A stretch of DNA of 55,581 nt from positions 1 through 55,581 of the IMG/VR virus record IMGVR_UViG_3300045242_000134; one strand, written 5' to 3'. The stretch comes from a virus. The translations under genes and the position numbers were made by a program. Under the pieces are notes generated by a model. The model saw only the letters and a list, made by a program, of their open reading frames with translations. It did not search any database and had not been told where the DNA came from. How positions within the stretch are numbered: the first letter of the stretch is position 1; each line of letters starts with the position of its first letter. Below, piece after piece: positions 38,214 through 46,704 of this stretch.

Positions 38214-38491
38214 CAATACTCCAACAGGGGAAGCCTCTTTCGTTTTAATGATTTTCGAGACTCGTCAAGGAAGTTTTGTTTTATGACCACTTCATTGCAA
38301 ACCTTGCCAATATGTTCGTGTTGACCAAAGCGCGATACTAGTTGGGCTACGGTGCAAACCAGCTTGCGCTTTCGGCAGGATTCATCCGCGAATTGAAGCG
38401 CCAAATATCTTGCATCAGGTCCATCAAATTGAGCCATACGAGCGTTTTGAGTTTCGTCCTCAAGCACGACAATGTAGCTAACGTTTTCCAT
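38213..38491 (-). CDS. Small protein, 92 aa, unknown
   Basis: ATG 38491 overlaps the end of the upstream gene by 14 bases; upstream in-frame codons to 38545 lie inside that gene. 'NVSYIVVLEDETQNARMAQF' looks like beta-strands of a small alpha/beta domain. No motif. Confidence 0.6.
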   Translation of the reverse strand: MENVSYIVVLEDETQNARMAQFDGPDARYLALQFADESCRKRKLVCTVAQLVSRFGQHEHIGKVCNEVVIKQNFLDESRKSLKRKRLPLLEY

Positions 38492-38717
38492 GCGCTCCAA
38501 TTCCCTTGCCAGCGGGCAACTTACCTTTTGCTGGACGGTTTCCAAATTTAAGTTTCTTCGCCGCTATCTTGAACAGCATCGAACCAAGTTTTTGTGGAGA
38601 GAAAAACTCGTTATAAGGCACACCCTTGGGAGTCGGGACACTTTCGTGATCGGGCCGATAGGTTCGGTGCGTGAAGTCCCAAAACGGTTTAGCGTCTTCT
38701 GGTGGTTCAGAAGTCAT
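38478..38717 (-). CDS. Small basic protein, 79 aa, possibly leaderless
   Basis: ATG 38717 falls at the predicted start of the TTGACA promoter just upstream. 'DAKPFWDFTHRTYRPDH' and a Lys-rich C-terminus. Role unknown. It heads the group of small genes running into the scaffold region. Confidence 0.65.
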   Translation of the reverse strand: MTSEPPEDAKPFWDFTHRTYRPDHESVPTPKGVPYNEFFSPQKLGSMLFKIAAKKLKFGNRPAKGKLPAGKGIGAHGKR

Positions 38718-38723
38718 AAAGTG

Positions 38724-38751
38724 AGATTATGTAATTTCACAACTATGTCAA
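38724..38751 (-). promoter_or_regulatory. TTGACA promoter inside the head-gene operon
   Basis: On the minus strand TTGACA (38751-38746) is followed by CATAAT (38731-38726, spacer 14) or TAATCT (38729-38724, spacer 16). It overlaps the last codons of the ATP-grasp gene and sits 34 nt before ATG 38717. It would give extra expression of the scaffold and capsid genes. Confidence 0.5.
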
Positions 38752-40035
38752 CACTGTTTCCGGTGCTGGAACCTCCGACGGAAAGTCAATGCCAGCATCT
38801 TGTGCCTGTTCTACGACGGTAAGCAACTCTCCCAATGGTTCAAGGTCTGCGCTCATACCATCAGGCAGCAGTTTGATTTGCTCCTTCATTGTGGCTATCA
38901 TTTCTTCCACAGTGTCACCAATAGCCACCAGCCAACCAATTGCCTCTCCGTGTTGCTCATCAGGAGGAAAGCAGCGCAAGTCATCAATCTGGCACGAATT
39001 TGGAAGCTTTAGCCAACGCTTCAACTCAGTTGGAACTTCGGCAATGCCCCAAGCGTGACGGTCGCCCTTCATGTTCACCAACACCTCTCCAGTGAATTTC
39101 TTTTCGTAATCAGGCTGCACCAGCTCACCTTGAGCGCCATGGTAAATGACTTTCGGTAGGTTCGTGATGTTCTCAAGGTTTGAGGGTGTGGCAGGCATTG
39201 GGGCGCGAGTAGTGGCATCTCCAAAGTAATGCTTATCGCCCTTTACCCTGTCCTCCATCGACCAGAAATTGCGGTAGCGATATTTTGATAACTCAGGACC
39301 AAAAGCATTGAGTATTTCAATGATCTGTGGTGGCATTTCTTTGCGCGGCGTCACGGCGCTGATGTATGCCTTATCCTTGTTCTCATCACCGTGGAGCATT
39401 TCATCCGGCCACTGGCCATCAATGCAATAGGTGTCCCCACCAATTTCTAGCGGTGTGTCAATTGGATCGAATACCATGAACGGCACAATCTCTTTTGCCG
39501 GTCCAAACTTCACCGCCCATGAGTCAAGAAGGCATTCATCCAACTTCCAGCTACGAAATTTCTGAGTCTCGAAACTTCCACGCCATCGACTTATCTTTAT
39601 GAACCATGGCCCGTCATTTGACTTTAGAAATTCAGAGAGTTTGGTAAGTCCTTGGATAGTGCGGTACTTCGGAACATCCAATCCAACTTGTTCGAGCACG
39701 CGATGAAACTTCTCTCGGAACAATTCTAGTGAGTCACCCTTGCGGCTGCCCCACACAGCGCGGCCTTGAGATTCCAATTCGAGCTGCAACCCACCGTGTT
39801 CAATGTCGGGGAACACCCAAATATCTACATCGTCTTTGACGCTCCAAATGTCATTGATCCGTTCAACTCCATCCAGACCGTAACCGAGAATTGCACTATT
39901 GAGTTTGGAGAAGCCTTCTTCGTAAGGGCTGTGATAGAGGACTCTACCAAAACCGTTTCGAGCGAGGCGTTCAGCGAGAGTTACGAAAAGGCCATGGTCG
40001 AAGACAAGGGCTGTGGCTTCTGATAGTGGCTTCAT
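38743..40035 (-). CDS. ATP-grasp-like protein in the head module, 430 aa
   Basis: The N-domain 'GRVLYHSPYEEGFSKLN' plus 'DVDIWVFPDIEHGGLQLELE' and the linker 'GRAVWGSRKGDSLELFREKF' resemble the GAR-synthetase/PurD layout. It is followed by 'VPKYRTIQGLTKLSEFLKSN' and 'GPWFIKISRWRGSFET', which is the ATP-binding small domain (Lys in FIK). Later 'VKGDKHYFGDATTRAPM' may be the second lobe. Such ligases join a carboxylate to an amine using ATP. What substrate it has in a head-gene cluster is unknown. It could modify a virion protein or make a small metabolite. Confidence 0.65.
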   Translation of the reverse strand: MKPLSEATALVFDHGLFVTLAERLARNGFGRVLYHSPYEEGFSKLNSAILGYGLDGVERINDIWSVKDDVDIWVFPDIEHGGLQLELESQGRAVWGSRKGDSLELFREKFHRVLEQVGLDVPKYRTIQGLTKLSEFLKSNDGPWFIKISRWRGSFETQKFRSWKLDECLLDSWAVKFGPAKEIVPFMVFDPIDTPLEIGGDTYCIDGQWPDEMLHGDENKDKAYISAVTPRKEMPPQIIEILNAFGPELSKYRYRNFWSMEDRVKGDKHYFGDATTRAPMPATPSNLENITNLPKVIYHGAQGELVQPDYEKKFTGEVLVNMKGDRHAWGIAEVPTELKRWLKLPNSCQIDDLRCFPPDEQHGEAIGWLVAIGDTVEEMIATMKEQIKLLPDGMSADLEPLGELLTVVEQAQDAGIDFPSEVPAPETVLT

Positions 40036-40088
40036 TCATCACCATTCTCATCCCCGTATTCATCGTCATCAGCCCAACCTTCTGGCAT
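40032..40088 (-). CDS. Possible acidic 18-aa micropeptide
   Basis: ATG 40088 opens 'MPEGWADDDEYGDENGDE' and overlaps the start of the ATP-grasp gene (TGA within ATGAAG). It follows the HNH gene by 1 base. It might be a leftover C-terminus displaced by the HNH insertion, or a coupling leader. Confidence 0.35.
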   Translation of the reverse strand: MPEGWADDDEYGDENGDE

Positions 40089-40089
40089 A

Positions 40090-40578
40090 TTAGGGGACAA
40101 CAAGACCAAGTTGTTTATTTGTTAGAGCAAAATCTCCCCAACGCTTTACAGCTTCGGCGTCATATGCCGCTACCGCATCTTTAAGACTAGAAAACCGTTT
40201 TACAAATCTGCTCGGTCCAACACCAACTCTGACATTCCACTTGCTGTTAAACTTATCCCAAGAAACACCCTTGTATCCAGAAGTATTGGTTTTCCTTTTT
40301 TTGGAGTGACCCATGTTGTTTGCATGGGTGGTTCTCTTGAGGTTGTGCTTCTGATTATTTAATCCGTTATGATCTTCGTGGTGAATTATGGTTCCTTTTA
40401 TCTTTCCCATTACCATTTCGTGCATTCTCATCACAGATCTTCCTAAATGAGTTTGAGCATACCAAATATCATCGCTTTTGCTGGCTTTTTCGGCAGACCA
40501 CTTATGCCTGAAAAGTAATTCAAAATCTTCGTCATCAACCAAGGCAAATCTTCCTCTGGTTAGCGGGATTGTCTTCAT
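40090..40578 (-). CDS. HNH endonuclease with AP2 domain, 162 aa
   Basis: 'RHKWSAEKASKSDDIWYAQT' (N-terminal NUMOD4-like part), 'RMHEMVMGKIKGTIIHHEDH' and 'GLNNQKHNLKRTTHANNMGH' form the HNH core (HHEDHNGLNN). 'SGYKGVSWDKFNSKWNVRV' and 'RFSSLKDAVAAYDAEAVKRW' are an AP2/ERF DNA-binding domain. It is on the same strand as its neighbours and overlaps the portal stop by 4 bases (ATGA), unlike the antisense copies elsewhere. Confidence 0.9.
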   Translation of the reverse strand: MKTIPLTRGRFALVDDEDFELLFRHKWSAEKASKSDDIWYAQTHLGRSVMRMHEMVMGKIKGTIIHHEDHNGLNNQKHNLKRTTHANNMGHSKKRKTNTSGYKGVSWDKFNSKWNVRVGVGPSRFVKRFSSLKDAVAAYDAEAVKRWGDFALTNKQLGLVVP

Positions 40579-42890
40579 TCTTCGTCAAATAGCTGCTTTC
40601 GTTTGCTCAGTTCGACTTTAGCTTTTGCTTGCTCAACACTCAACTGCAACGCCGCCTCGGAAGCGTCCTTCTGCATTTGAAAGGCGTGCTTTTGCTCATC
40701 TTGCCTTTGCTTAGCTTCGAAACTCAACTGCCTCTGAGCTGTCTTGCTGGCATGACTCTGACTGCCTTGCTGAATCTTAGCCTGAGCAGTCATCATAATC
40801 GCCTTCACCTTCGCCTGTGCTGCGGGGTCTTGGCCGTTCTGTGCGGTTGCCTTCTGTGCCGCCTGCTGCTGGCGTTGGGCCATGGCCTTAACTTCGTTGG
40901 TTTCGTTCTTGAGCGCGTCGTTCAGTTCTTTGACCAACGCCTTTTGCGTCCTGTCTTGAGCAAGTTGAGCGATAAAATTCTGAGCGTATTGAATGGCTCC
41001 TGCTAACCCCTTAACTTCCTGAGGCATACCAACACCACCGCCCTGCATGATTTCCTGAACCTTGCCTTGAATGAGTTGAAGCATCGTCTGAGCGACTTCA
41101 ATTGCATTGAGTCCCGGTCGTGGACGAACAGTGCCACCAGCAAGGAACGTTCCGAACGTCTGCTCAGTGTCGTGCATCGAATTGCTGATATGCGGTGACT
41201 CTGGATTAAGACTCATCGCCAGCTTCCAATCTCCGGTGATTGCCGCGTCATAACGCCGTTGAATCTCAACTTGCGCCTCGGGTCCATGTGCGGGTTTGGC
41301 AGCATAAAGCTTCTCTGCGATAGCGACTTCCAGCATCTTGTTGCCGCCACCCATCACGCGGTTGATTTGCAAATCCCAACGATCGTGGTTTAGAGCTTCT
41401 TCCGGCACGCCGTCCTTGAGGCATTCGACACGAAACTTCCGAACGTCAGGGTCTTTGGAATTGGGGATACAAAAACGTCGGGCAATTTCACGGTAACGAA
41501 ATAACTCACGGGCATACATGCTGTTAATCATGCTCCCTACCAACGACGCCTGAGAGTTGACCGTAGCCATCGTGTGCGTCGCAGTCTCGCCCTTGCCGCT
41601 TTCTTCGTTATACTCCTGGGTGAACGACGCCGAATGATCGGCCATCGTTTGGCGCAGCTTGGCAAACGCACTCTCAACCAATTGTTCGTTCACCTGCCAT
41701 CGTTCTTCTGGTCGAACGAACTGCATTCCCTCGGGCAGAAAACCTTTGTCAATCAGATCCACCTTTTGAAGCCGGTCAACATCCTGCGGGTTGTTGATGC
41801 GAAAGTATTGCATCAATGATTCGAACACAGAATCGGTGAAGCGACAGTTGAGCCGGTTTTGTAAGTGGCATACCGCGTAGAGTAGGAATCCCAAGCTGCG
41901 TATAGAATGATACCGGAATGGAGCGACTGCGCTCGCATCTCCAAATTGGAAATGGATAATTTTGTCCAGCTTATCGGCGTAGATGCGTTTCCCGCTATCG
42001 TACAGGAATTGGCCTTTGGACCAATCAAAACGACGTGTGTTCGAGTCAGGTTTTGAGAAAGTTCCACCCACGCCCGGTTGCCCCCACGCATCCAGGATAA
42101 TTCTCCGGTTCCAACCACTTTGCTTGCCATCATCGTTCCAAAAATAAAAGTCATAACAATCAATGGTAGGCACTGCGTCTGAGGCAAACAATCCCGAGTC
42201 CTGCTTAACCCGCTCCTCGAACTTTTCAGGCATCCAATACTCAGGCCAGTTTTGACCCAAGAGTGTTCGGGCTTGTTGGTCTGCCCATTTGAGAGCTTGG
42301 TCTACAATCGGCATGTTCCAACCGGGGTCAACTCTCGGGCCATGCGTCATCTTCCAAAGTTGATTGGCCGAATACTGGCGGAAGATTGTCAGGAACGGCA
42401 GGTTCTTGAGTGAGCGCAAGGTATTCGATGGCACGAGCACGTCTTCAATCCCAAGCTCTGATTGCAACCACATCTCTTTGTCTTCCCACGTCGCAGGACC
42501 AACACCGTGCAGGACAACAGACGCGCCAGTTCCTTCCCGAAGATCGAGAAAGTCCGCGCAGTTAATCATCGGTTTGTTCCATTCCTTCGTAATCTTAGCA
42601 CCCCACTCTGCTCGTTTATGGGCAGGACCATAATCGAGATTAACTGTCACCAGTGGATCGGCGGAAGTCAGGGCATTGGAAATCTGGCGGCGTGCGGAGT
42701 GGTCGAGGTTGGTTGCGCTAAGGTCGTTGTAATTTGTCGCAACATGATTGTCCCGCATTTCATCGGCAGAATAAGGTGGAGCGCCGTTGAAAAGTGAATT
42801 AATTTTGGCCCGATTGTTGGCGCGGGGGAATTCAGCTAAGAGCAATTGCCATACGACCTGCTCAACTGCTTGCGCTGTTTTGAAGTTCAA
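40575..42890 (-). CDS. Portal protein, long podovirus type, 771 aa
   Basis: It starts at a TTG overlapping the VRR-NUC stop (TTGA). The N-terminal 450 aa have the portal crown/wing pattern ('NHVATNYNDLSATNLDHSAR', 'DWSK', 'RFTDSVFESLMQYFRIN'). The C-terminal 170 aa are a Gln-rich coiled coil that would form the barrel seen in P22 gp1 ('KAIMMTAQAKIQQGSQSHAS'). The portal is the DNA entry ring at one capsid vertex and binds the terminase. Confidence 0.88.
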   Translation of the reverse strand: MNFKTAQAVEQVVWQLLLAEFPRANNRAKINSLFNGAPPYSADEMRDNHVATNYNDLSATNLDHSARRQISNALTSADPLVTVNLDYGPAHKRAEWGAKITKEWNKPMINCADFLDLREGTGASVVLHGVGPATWEDKEMWLQSELGIEDVLVPSNTLRSLKNLPFLTIFRQYSANQLWKMTHGPRVDPGWNMPIVDQALKWADQQARTLLGQNWPEYWMPEKFEERVKQDSGLFASDAVPTIDCYDFYFWNDDGKQSGWNRRIILDAWGQPGVGGTFSKPDSNTRRFDWSKGQFLYDSGKRIYADKLDKIIHFQFGDASAVAPFRYHSIRSLGFLLYAVCHLQNRLNCRFTDSVFESLMQYFRINNPQDVDRLQKVDLIDKGFLPEGMQFVRPEERWQVNEQLVESAFAKLRQTMADHSASFTQEYNEESGKGETATHTMATVNSQASLVGSMINSMYARELFRYREIARRFCIPNSKDPDVRKFRVECLKDGVPEEALNHDRWDLQINRVMGGGNKMLEVAIAEKLYAAKPAHGPEAQVEIQRRYDAAITGDWKLAMSLNPESPHISNSMHDTEQTFGTFLAGGTVRPRPGLNAIEVAQTMLQLIQGKVQEIMQGGGVGMPQEVKGLAGAIQYAQNFIAQLAQDRTQKALVKELNDALKNETNEVKAMAQRQQQAAQKATAQNGQDPAAQAKVKAIMMTAQAKIQQGSQSHASKTAQRQLSFEAKQRQDEQKHAFQMQKDASEAALQLSVEQAKAKVELSKRKQLFDEE

Positions 42891-43285
42891 TCACCTGATG
42901 TATCGGAGATTTTGGGAGATTGGTCAATAACCATCATAAACTCCCCGAATGACCGTACTAAACAATAGCGATGACCAAGCTTATCCAGCATCATTTGAAC
43001 ACCCATTTGCTCTGGCGTCTGCTTTCCTGTTTTGGACTTTGTTTCGACGGTGAACACTGTGCCTTTGTCAGCGTAGATAATAAAGTCGGGTGTTCCGATA
43101 GGCGTGGAAGTTTTCCGGTGCATTCCACTAAACACAACGAACCATCCTCGCCTGCGACATTCGGCCACGATGGAGTCTTGAAGCGTGGACTCGTCTTCAA
43201 CAGGTTTGTTATGATCGCAATGCCTACCCACGCCAAACATCCTCGCCTCATAATCCCTCAACTGCTGACTGGTCATTGTGGCCAT
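42887..43285 (-). CDS. VRR-NUC domain nuclease, 132 aa
   Basis: 'ESTLQDSIVAECRRRGWFVV', 'TPIGTPDFIIYADKGTVFTV' and 'ETKSKTGKQTPEQMGVQMML' follow the VRR-NUC pattern (E..Q, G.PD, ..VE.K...GK.S..Q). The catalytic set is Glu, Asp and E-x-K. Phage members resolve branched DNA before packaging; position next to the portal gene fits that. It overlaps the portal start. Confidence 0.9.
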   Translation of the reverse strand: MATMTSQQLRDYEARMFGVGRHCDHNKPVEDESTLQDSIVAECRRRGWFVVFSGMHRKTSTPIGTPDFIIYADKGTVFTVETKSKTGKQTPEQMGVQMMLDKLGHRYCLVRSFGEFMMVIDQSPKISDTSGD

Positions 43286-43286
43286 T

Positions 43287-43865
43287 TCACCTCTTCCTCA
43301 TCACACACAGTTCTCGGGCAAAGTAGATTGAGTCCACATCGAAAGTCGAACCGTGGATGTGGCTGATGAAGCTCTCCAACCATTCCTTTGATTTACCGTC
43401 AAAGTTCAAATCTTCAACGACGTAAATTCCACCGGATTTGAGATGGTGCCACAACGACGTGAAAGCAGCCTTCATGTCGGAGGCGTAGTGGGAGCCGTCG
43501 TCGATGATTATGTTGAAGCCGCCACCAAACGTTGCAGTGAATGTTTGCCAAAAATAATAGTCGGATTGACTGCCGCAGAAGAATTCATATCGGTCGTTGT
43601 CAGAAGCGCCAGGGGTATTCCACGGATTTGTTTTCGAAACAAGGTCTACTCCGAACACTTTGGCATTCGGAAAATACTCCAGCCACGTCAGCACAGACTC
43701 TCCACCACCAACCCCAATTTCGAGCAGCTTAATCGGCATGTCCCGCATCGGTTCAAAGAACCTTTCGAGATGCCGAAGGTAGTCGTGTGGCTTCGCGTAT
43801 GTGCGCGAGAACTGAGAGGCTTTGTCGGTCTGGTGGGCGATGCCGATTTCGTCAAGGGTTTTCAT
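43287..43865 (-). CDS. Class I SAM methyltransferase, TylF/MycE-like, 192 aa
   Basis: 'KLLEIGVGGGESVLTWLEYF' is SAM motif I. 'FGVDL' (acidic end of strand 2), 'NIIIDDGSHYASDMKAAF' (the metal/catalytic IDDGSH motif of macrocin-type O-methyltransferases) and 'LKSGGIYVVEDLNFDG' follow. The family methylates sugar hydroxyls. ATG 43865 overlaps the stop of the micropeptide gene. It is the last gene of the sugar-modification cassette. Confidence 0.85.
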   Translation of the reverse strand: MKTLDEIGIAHQTDKASQFSRTYAKPHDYLRHLERFFEPMRDMPIKLLEIGVGGGESVLTWLEYFPNAKVFGVDLVSKTNPWNTPGASDNDRYEFFCGSQSDYYFWQTFTATFGGGFNIIIDDGSHYASDMKAAFTSLWHHLKSGGIYVVEDLNFDGKSKEWLESFISHIHGSTFDVDSIYFARELCVMRKR

Positions 43866-43972
43866 CAGTTCCAAAAGAATCTATACTGACATTCGTAATA
43901 ATCAGTTCGCCACGGCTTTTTAACAAGCACTGTGGCGTAGCCATTGAGCATACAAATATAAAGATGCTTCAT
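43865..43972 (-). CDS. Micropeptide in sugar cassette, 35 aa
   Basis: ATG 43972 overlaps the radical-SAM stop (ATGA) and its own stop overlaps the methyltransferase start (TGATG). It opens 'MKHLYICMLNGYATVLVKK' and has an aromatic end. Coupling on both sides argues that it is translated. Confidence 0.55.
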   Translation of the reverse strand: MKHLYICMLNGYATVLVKKPWRTDYYECQYRFFWN

Positions 43973-45054
43973 GGCTCCCACTTCTTTCTGTCCACCAAAT
44001 GAAAATACATATTCGTTCGATACTTCAAACATTGCTTACAAAAAGCGTGCCCCGTTCGCTGCTCAATCATCTGCTCCGGCGTCGCGTCCAGATAATCAGT
44101 GAGCTTCAATCGCCTGTCAGCGGTGCACGCGCACAACGAAGTCTGCCCATCGTGACGGATGAAAGTAAACATCCCACCTGCACCTACCGGACACACGGAA
44201 GAAACTGGATACTCCTTATACATCTCACGAGCATTCGTCGGGGGTATCTTCAAACGCTCCATCGTTGCGATATAAGTATCGCCAACCGGGGGAAGAATTT
44301 TATTCCAGTCAGGCTTACCTTCAACCACTTCGAAGGGTGTGGCATCGGGGTCTTTGGAGCGGCAATATTGAATCGCATTCTCCATTGAAATCGCACGCGC
44401 CATTGAGGTAAAGAAACCAAGACCGAGATTCTTAGCATACTCGCGCATTGGTTCAATCTCGTGTTCGTTATCGTTATAGACGTGGTAGTTCACCGATATA
44501 CGAACGCGGCGTTCTTCTGGTATGCGATTGTTGGTTTCGGCCAGTATCCGCATGTTCTCTTTAACTCGTTCGATGTTGCCGCCAGCATGACCGCGAACGT
44601 AAATGTCTTGGGTAAACCCTGAGAGACTAATGATGATGAAATCGGGACGAGCGGTTAACACTTCCTCAACGCGATTGAGTTTGTTCAGATTAGTGGACAT
44701 TTCGGGATGCAGTCCCCAATCGTGAACGGCGGTAATGCACTCCGGTAAATTGGGATGCAGAAATGGCTCACTGTTGCCATACATAAAGACTATCGCATTG
44801 GAATTTTCCTTAGCGATTTTCTCAAGTATGGAGTTCATTAAATCCATGTCCATGAAACCACTTTTGTGTTCATAACGAAGTCCTTGAATCGGACGCTGAT
44901 TACCCTTGGTGCAGGTTGGACAGAATAGGTTGCAGGCGCTTCCGATCTCCAAAAACACCCGCCACGGTTTCAGCTTCACCGTATCCGCGCTGATAGCGCC
45001 GTCTATGAACGGGATGCAGGAGTCGGCGTAGGCTTGTTGGAGGGCGGTGGTCAT
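43969..45054 (-). CDS. Radical SAM enzyme with SPASM-like C-terminus, 361 aa
   Basis: ATG 45054 is 8 nt after the upstream stop; an alternative at 45087 overlaps it. 'EIGSACNLFCPTCTKGNQRP' carries CxxxCxxC for the 4Fe-4S cluster. 'FMYGNSEPFLHPNLPECITA' is the GGEP-like motif; 'LSGFTQDIYVRGHAGGNIER' is typical of the barrel. C-terminal Cys (VCPVGAGGM, CACTAD, FCKQCLKY) look like a SPASM or twitch auxiliary cluster. Targets in relatives are peptides or sugars. In this cassette a sugar or virion-peptide modification is plausible. Confidence 0.88.
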   Translation of the reverse strand: MTTALQQAYADSCIPFIDGAISADTVKLKPWRVFLEIGSACNLFCPTCTKGNQRPIQGLRYEHKSGFMDMDLMNSILEKIAKENSNAIVFMYGNSEPFLHPNLPECITAVHDWGLHPEMSTNLNKLNRVEEVLTARPDFIIISLSGFTQDIYVRGHAGGNIERVKENMRILAETNNRIPEERRVRISVNYHVYNDNEHEIEPMREYAKNLGLGFFTSMARAISMENAIQYCRSKDPDATPFEVVEGKPDWNKILPPVGDTYIATMERLKIPPTNAREMYKEYPVSSVCPVGAGGMFTFIRHDGQTSLCACTADRRLKLTDYLDATPEQMIEQRTGHAFCKQCLKYRTNMYFHLVDRKKWEP

Positions 45055-45061
45055 ACAAAGT

Positions 45062-46024
45062 TCATTCCTTTTCCCATATTTGCTCAAAGAAGCCTTCGGC
45101 CCTTAAAGGCAACGCTGGTTTTCGAGAGATGAGTTTGAGATTGGTGTTGGCCGAAACAACATCTCCAATGTGAGTTGCGAGTTCGTGATTTACTGATACA
45201 AACCTTCCCTTCTTTCGGAGCACTCTCTCAATGGATTTCACGCAATCTATTTGATCGTGCGAAAGAAATTCAACAATAGAATCTTCATTTACAACCAGAT
45301 CCATTTCTGTATCAGGCCAAGCCAATCCATGCACATGGACTGGGAAAAATCTGTCCTTAAGCTCTCCGTTTAACCAGACCTTATCCTCACCTATTTTCGC
45401 CATGGACAGGAATGCGAAAATAGATGCCATTATGAATAAATCTCGGGCGTGCCAAGTAATTCCAGGAATTTGCAATGCGAGCGCGGAAAGCCCCCCAGTT
45501 CCTGGACCTATTTCCAACACCGAGGCATTTGTAAGCATTGGCGCAAGTGTTTTGAAAAGCATGGTGTAATGCGCCACTCTCGGCTGAATCAGTTTTGTGT
45601 CCATGACTAGTCCACATGCTCCAAATGATTGCGGAATGCTTATATCGACACCCAAGCAAGTTTCAATTGACGACACTGCGTCTGCTAAGTTGTTTGGGGT
45701 TGGCAATCCCAACTCGATTGCACAAGATGAAATTGTCGATTTGATAAATTCAGGGTAGTTCTCTCCGGGCCACTGAGAGTCTGCATAGTATTTGGGTAAA
45801 TCTACTCCGTGGAGAATTGAGCCGTCGTATAAGTGTTCGAGTTCCTTTCGGATGGTGGGCACATCGCCTCCAGACAGAATGTCATGGAACTTTTTTTGAC
45901 AGGAATCGAATATCATACCCCAAGTTGATTGCGGTGGGGCTGGAGAAGATCTGCGGGAGTAAAACTCCACCACTCTTTTTATTGCGTTGTCAGAGAGTGG
46001 ACACCCGTAACATTGTGTGATCAC
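45062..46024 (-). CDS. SAM-dependent methyltransferase (sugar O-methyltransferase-like), 320 aa
   Basis: GTG 46024 overlaps the stop of the gene upstream (GTGA). 'ASVLEIGPGTGGLSALAL' (motif I, residues about 169-186) is preceded by a 165-aa helical domain, as in putative sugar O-methyltransferases. 'MDLVVNEDSIVEFLSHDQI' and 'LRKKGRFVSVNHELATH' complete the fold. The substrate is unknown. Confidence 0.8.
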   Translation of the reverse strand: MITQCYGCPLSDNAIKRVVEFYSRRSSPAPPQSTWGMIFDSCQKKFHDILSGGDVPTIRKELEHLYDGSILHGVDLPKYYADSQWPGENYPEFIKSTISSCAIELGLPTPNNLADAVSSIETCLGVDISIPQSFGACGLVMDTKLIQPRVAHYTMLFKTLAPMLTNASVLEIGPGTGGLSALALQIPGITWHARDLFIMASIFAFLSMAKIGEDKVWLNGELKDRFFPVHVHGLAWPDTEMDLVVNEDSIVEFLSHDQIDCVKSIERVLRKKGRFVSVNHELATHIGDVVSANTNLKLISRKPALPLRAEGFFEQIWEKE

Positions 46025-46704
46025 GTCCCAATCCCCCCCGCATAATAATTCTTTACCTTCGGCAATCGTGGCCCAATGCTCAAAATCACCTCTGCCTCAA
46101 AGCGACTGTCAATCGAGTCAATCCCTGAATCTTTGATGCGTTGCCTTGTCATCACGCTTGGAAGTGTTCTCAAGAACGAAGCTCTAACCCAATAACAGGT
46201 GCCCGCGAAATAGAATTGACTCTTGTCCCATCCCTGACCAGTTAGCCAATGCGCTCCGCAACTTTCGTACCCTTCACGTAAATCCTTGACGCATAATCGC
46301 CAGTCTTCCACGCAATGCTTCATCATTCTTGCCCTCCAAGGCGTTGACATATTTTTTTCGTAATCGGATCCGATTGCGTGAGTCGCTCCCTTGCTGTGGA
46401 AATTTAAAATGTAAGCCTCGGGTTTGAAATTTCTGCACCAGTCTTCAATCATCAACAATGTTCGAAGTTCGTTGCGACATTGCAACCCGTGATAGGTGAC
46501 AATCGCCTTTCGCGGTATCAACGCTTCAACGAAGTGTTTGCTCTCGTCGCCGCCGTTTACACCAACTCGAAATTCGTCACAGGCATCAAGCAACCCGCTG
46601 TCTTTGAGCGCCGTCATCTGCTTGTAAACGATGGAAGGCGCGGCGGGCAAGACCTTGGCTCCGATTTGGAACAGGCAGTGATAAAAAACTATGATAGGCG
46701 TCAT
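46021..46704 (-). CDS. Glycosyltransferase-like protein (RgpF/capsular type), 227 aa
   Basis: ATG 46704 overlaps the upstream stop. 'PIIVFYHCLFQIGAKVLPAA', 'YILNFHSKGATHAIGSDYEK', 'WRARMMKHCVEDWRLCVKDL' and 'FYFAGTCYWVRASFLRTLPS' match the pattern of surface-polysaccharide glycosyltransferases (H.HSKG; G.FW.A...LR.LP). No signal or transmembrane segment. Confidence 0.75.
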   Translation of the reverse strand: MTPIIVFYHCLFQIGAKVLPAAPSIVYKQMTALKDSGLLDACDEFRVGVNGGDESKHFVEALIPRKAIVTYHGLQCRNELRTLLMIEDWCRNFKPEAYILNFHSKGATHAIGSDYEKNMSTPWRARMMKHCVEDWRLCVKDLREGYESCGAHWLTGQGWDKSQFYFAGTCYWVRASFLRTLPSVMTRQRIKDSGIDSIDSRFEAEVILSIGPRLPKVKNYYAGGIGT

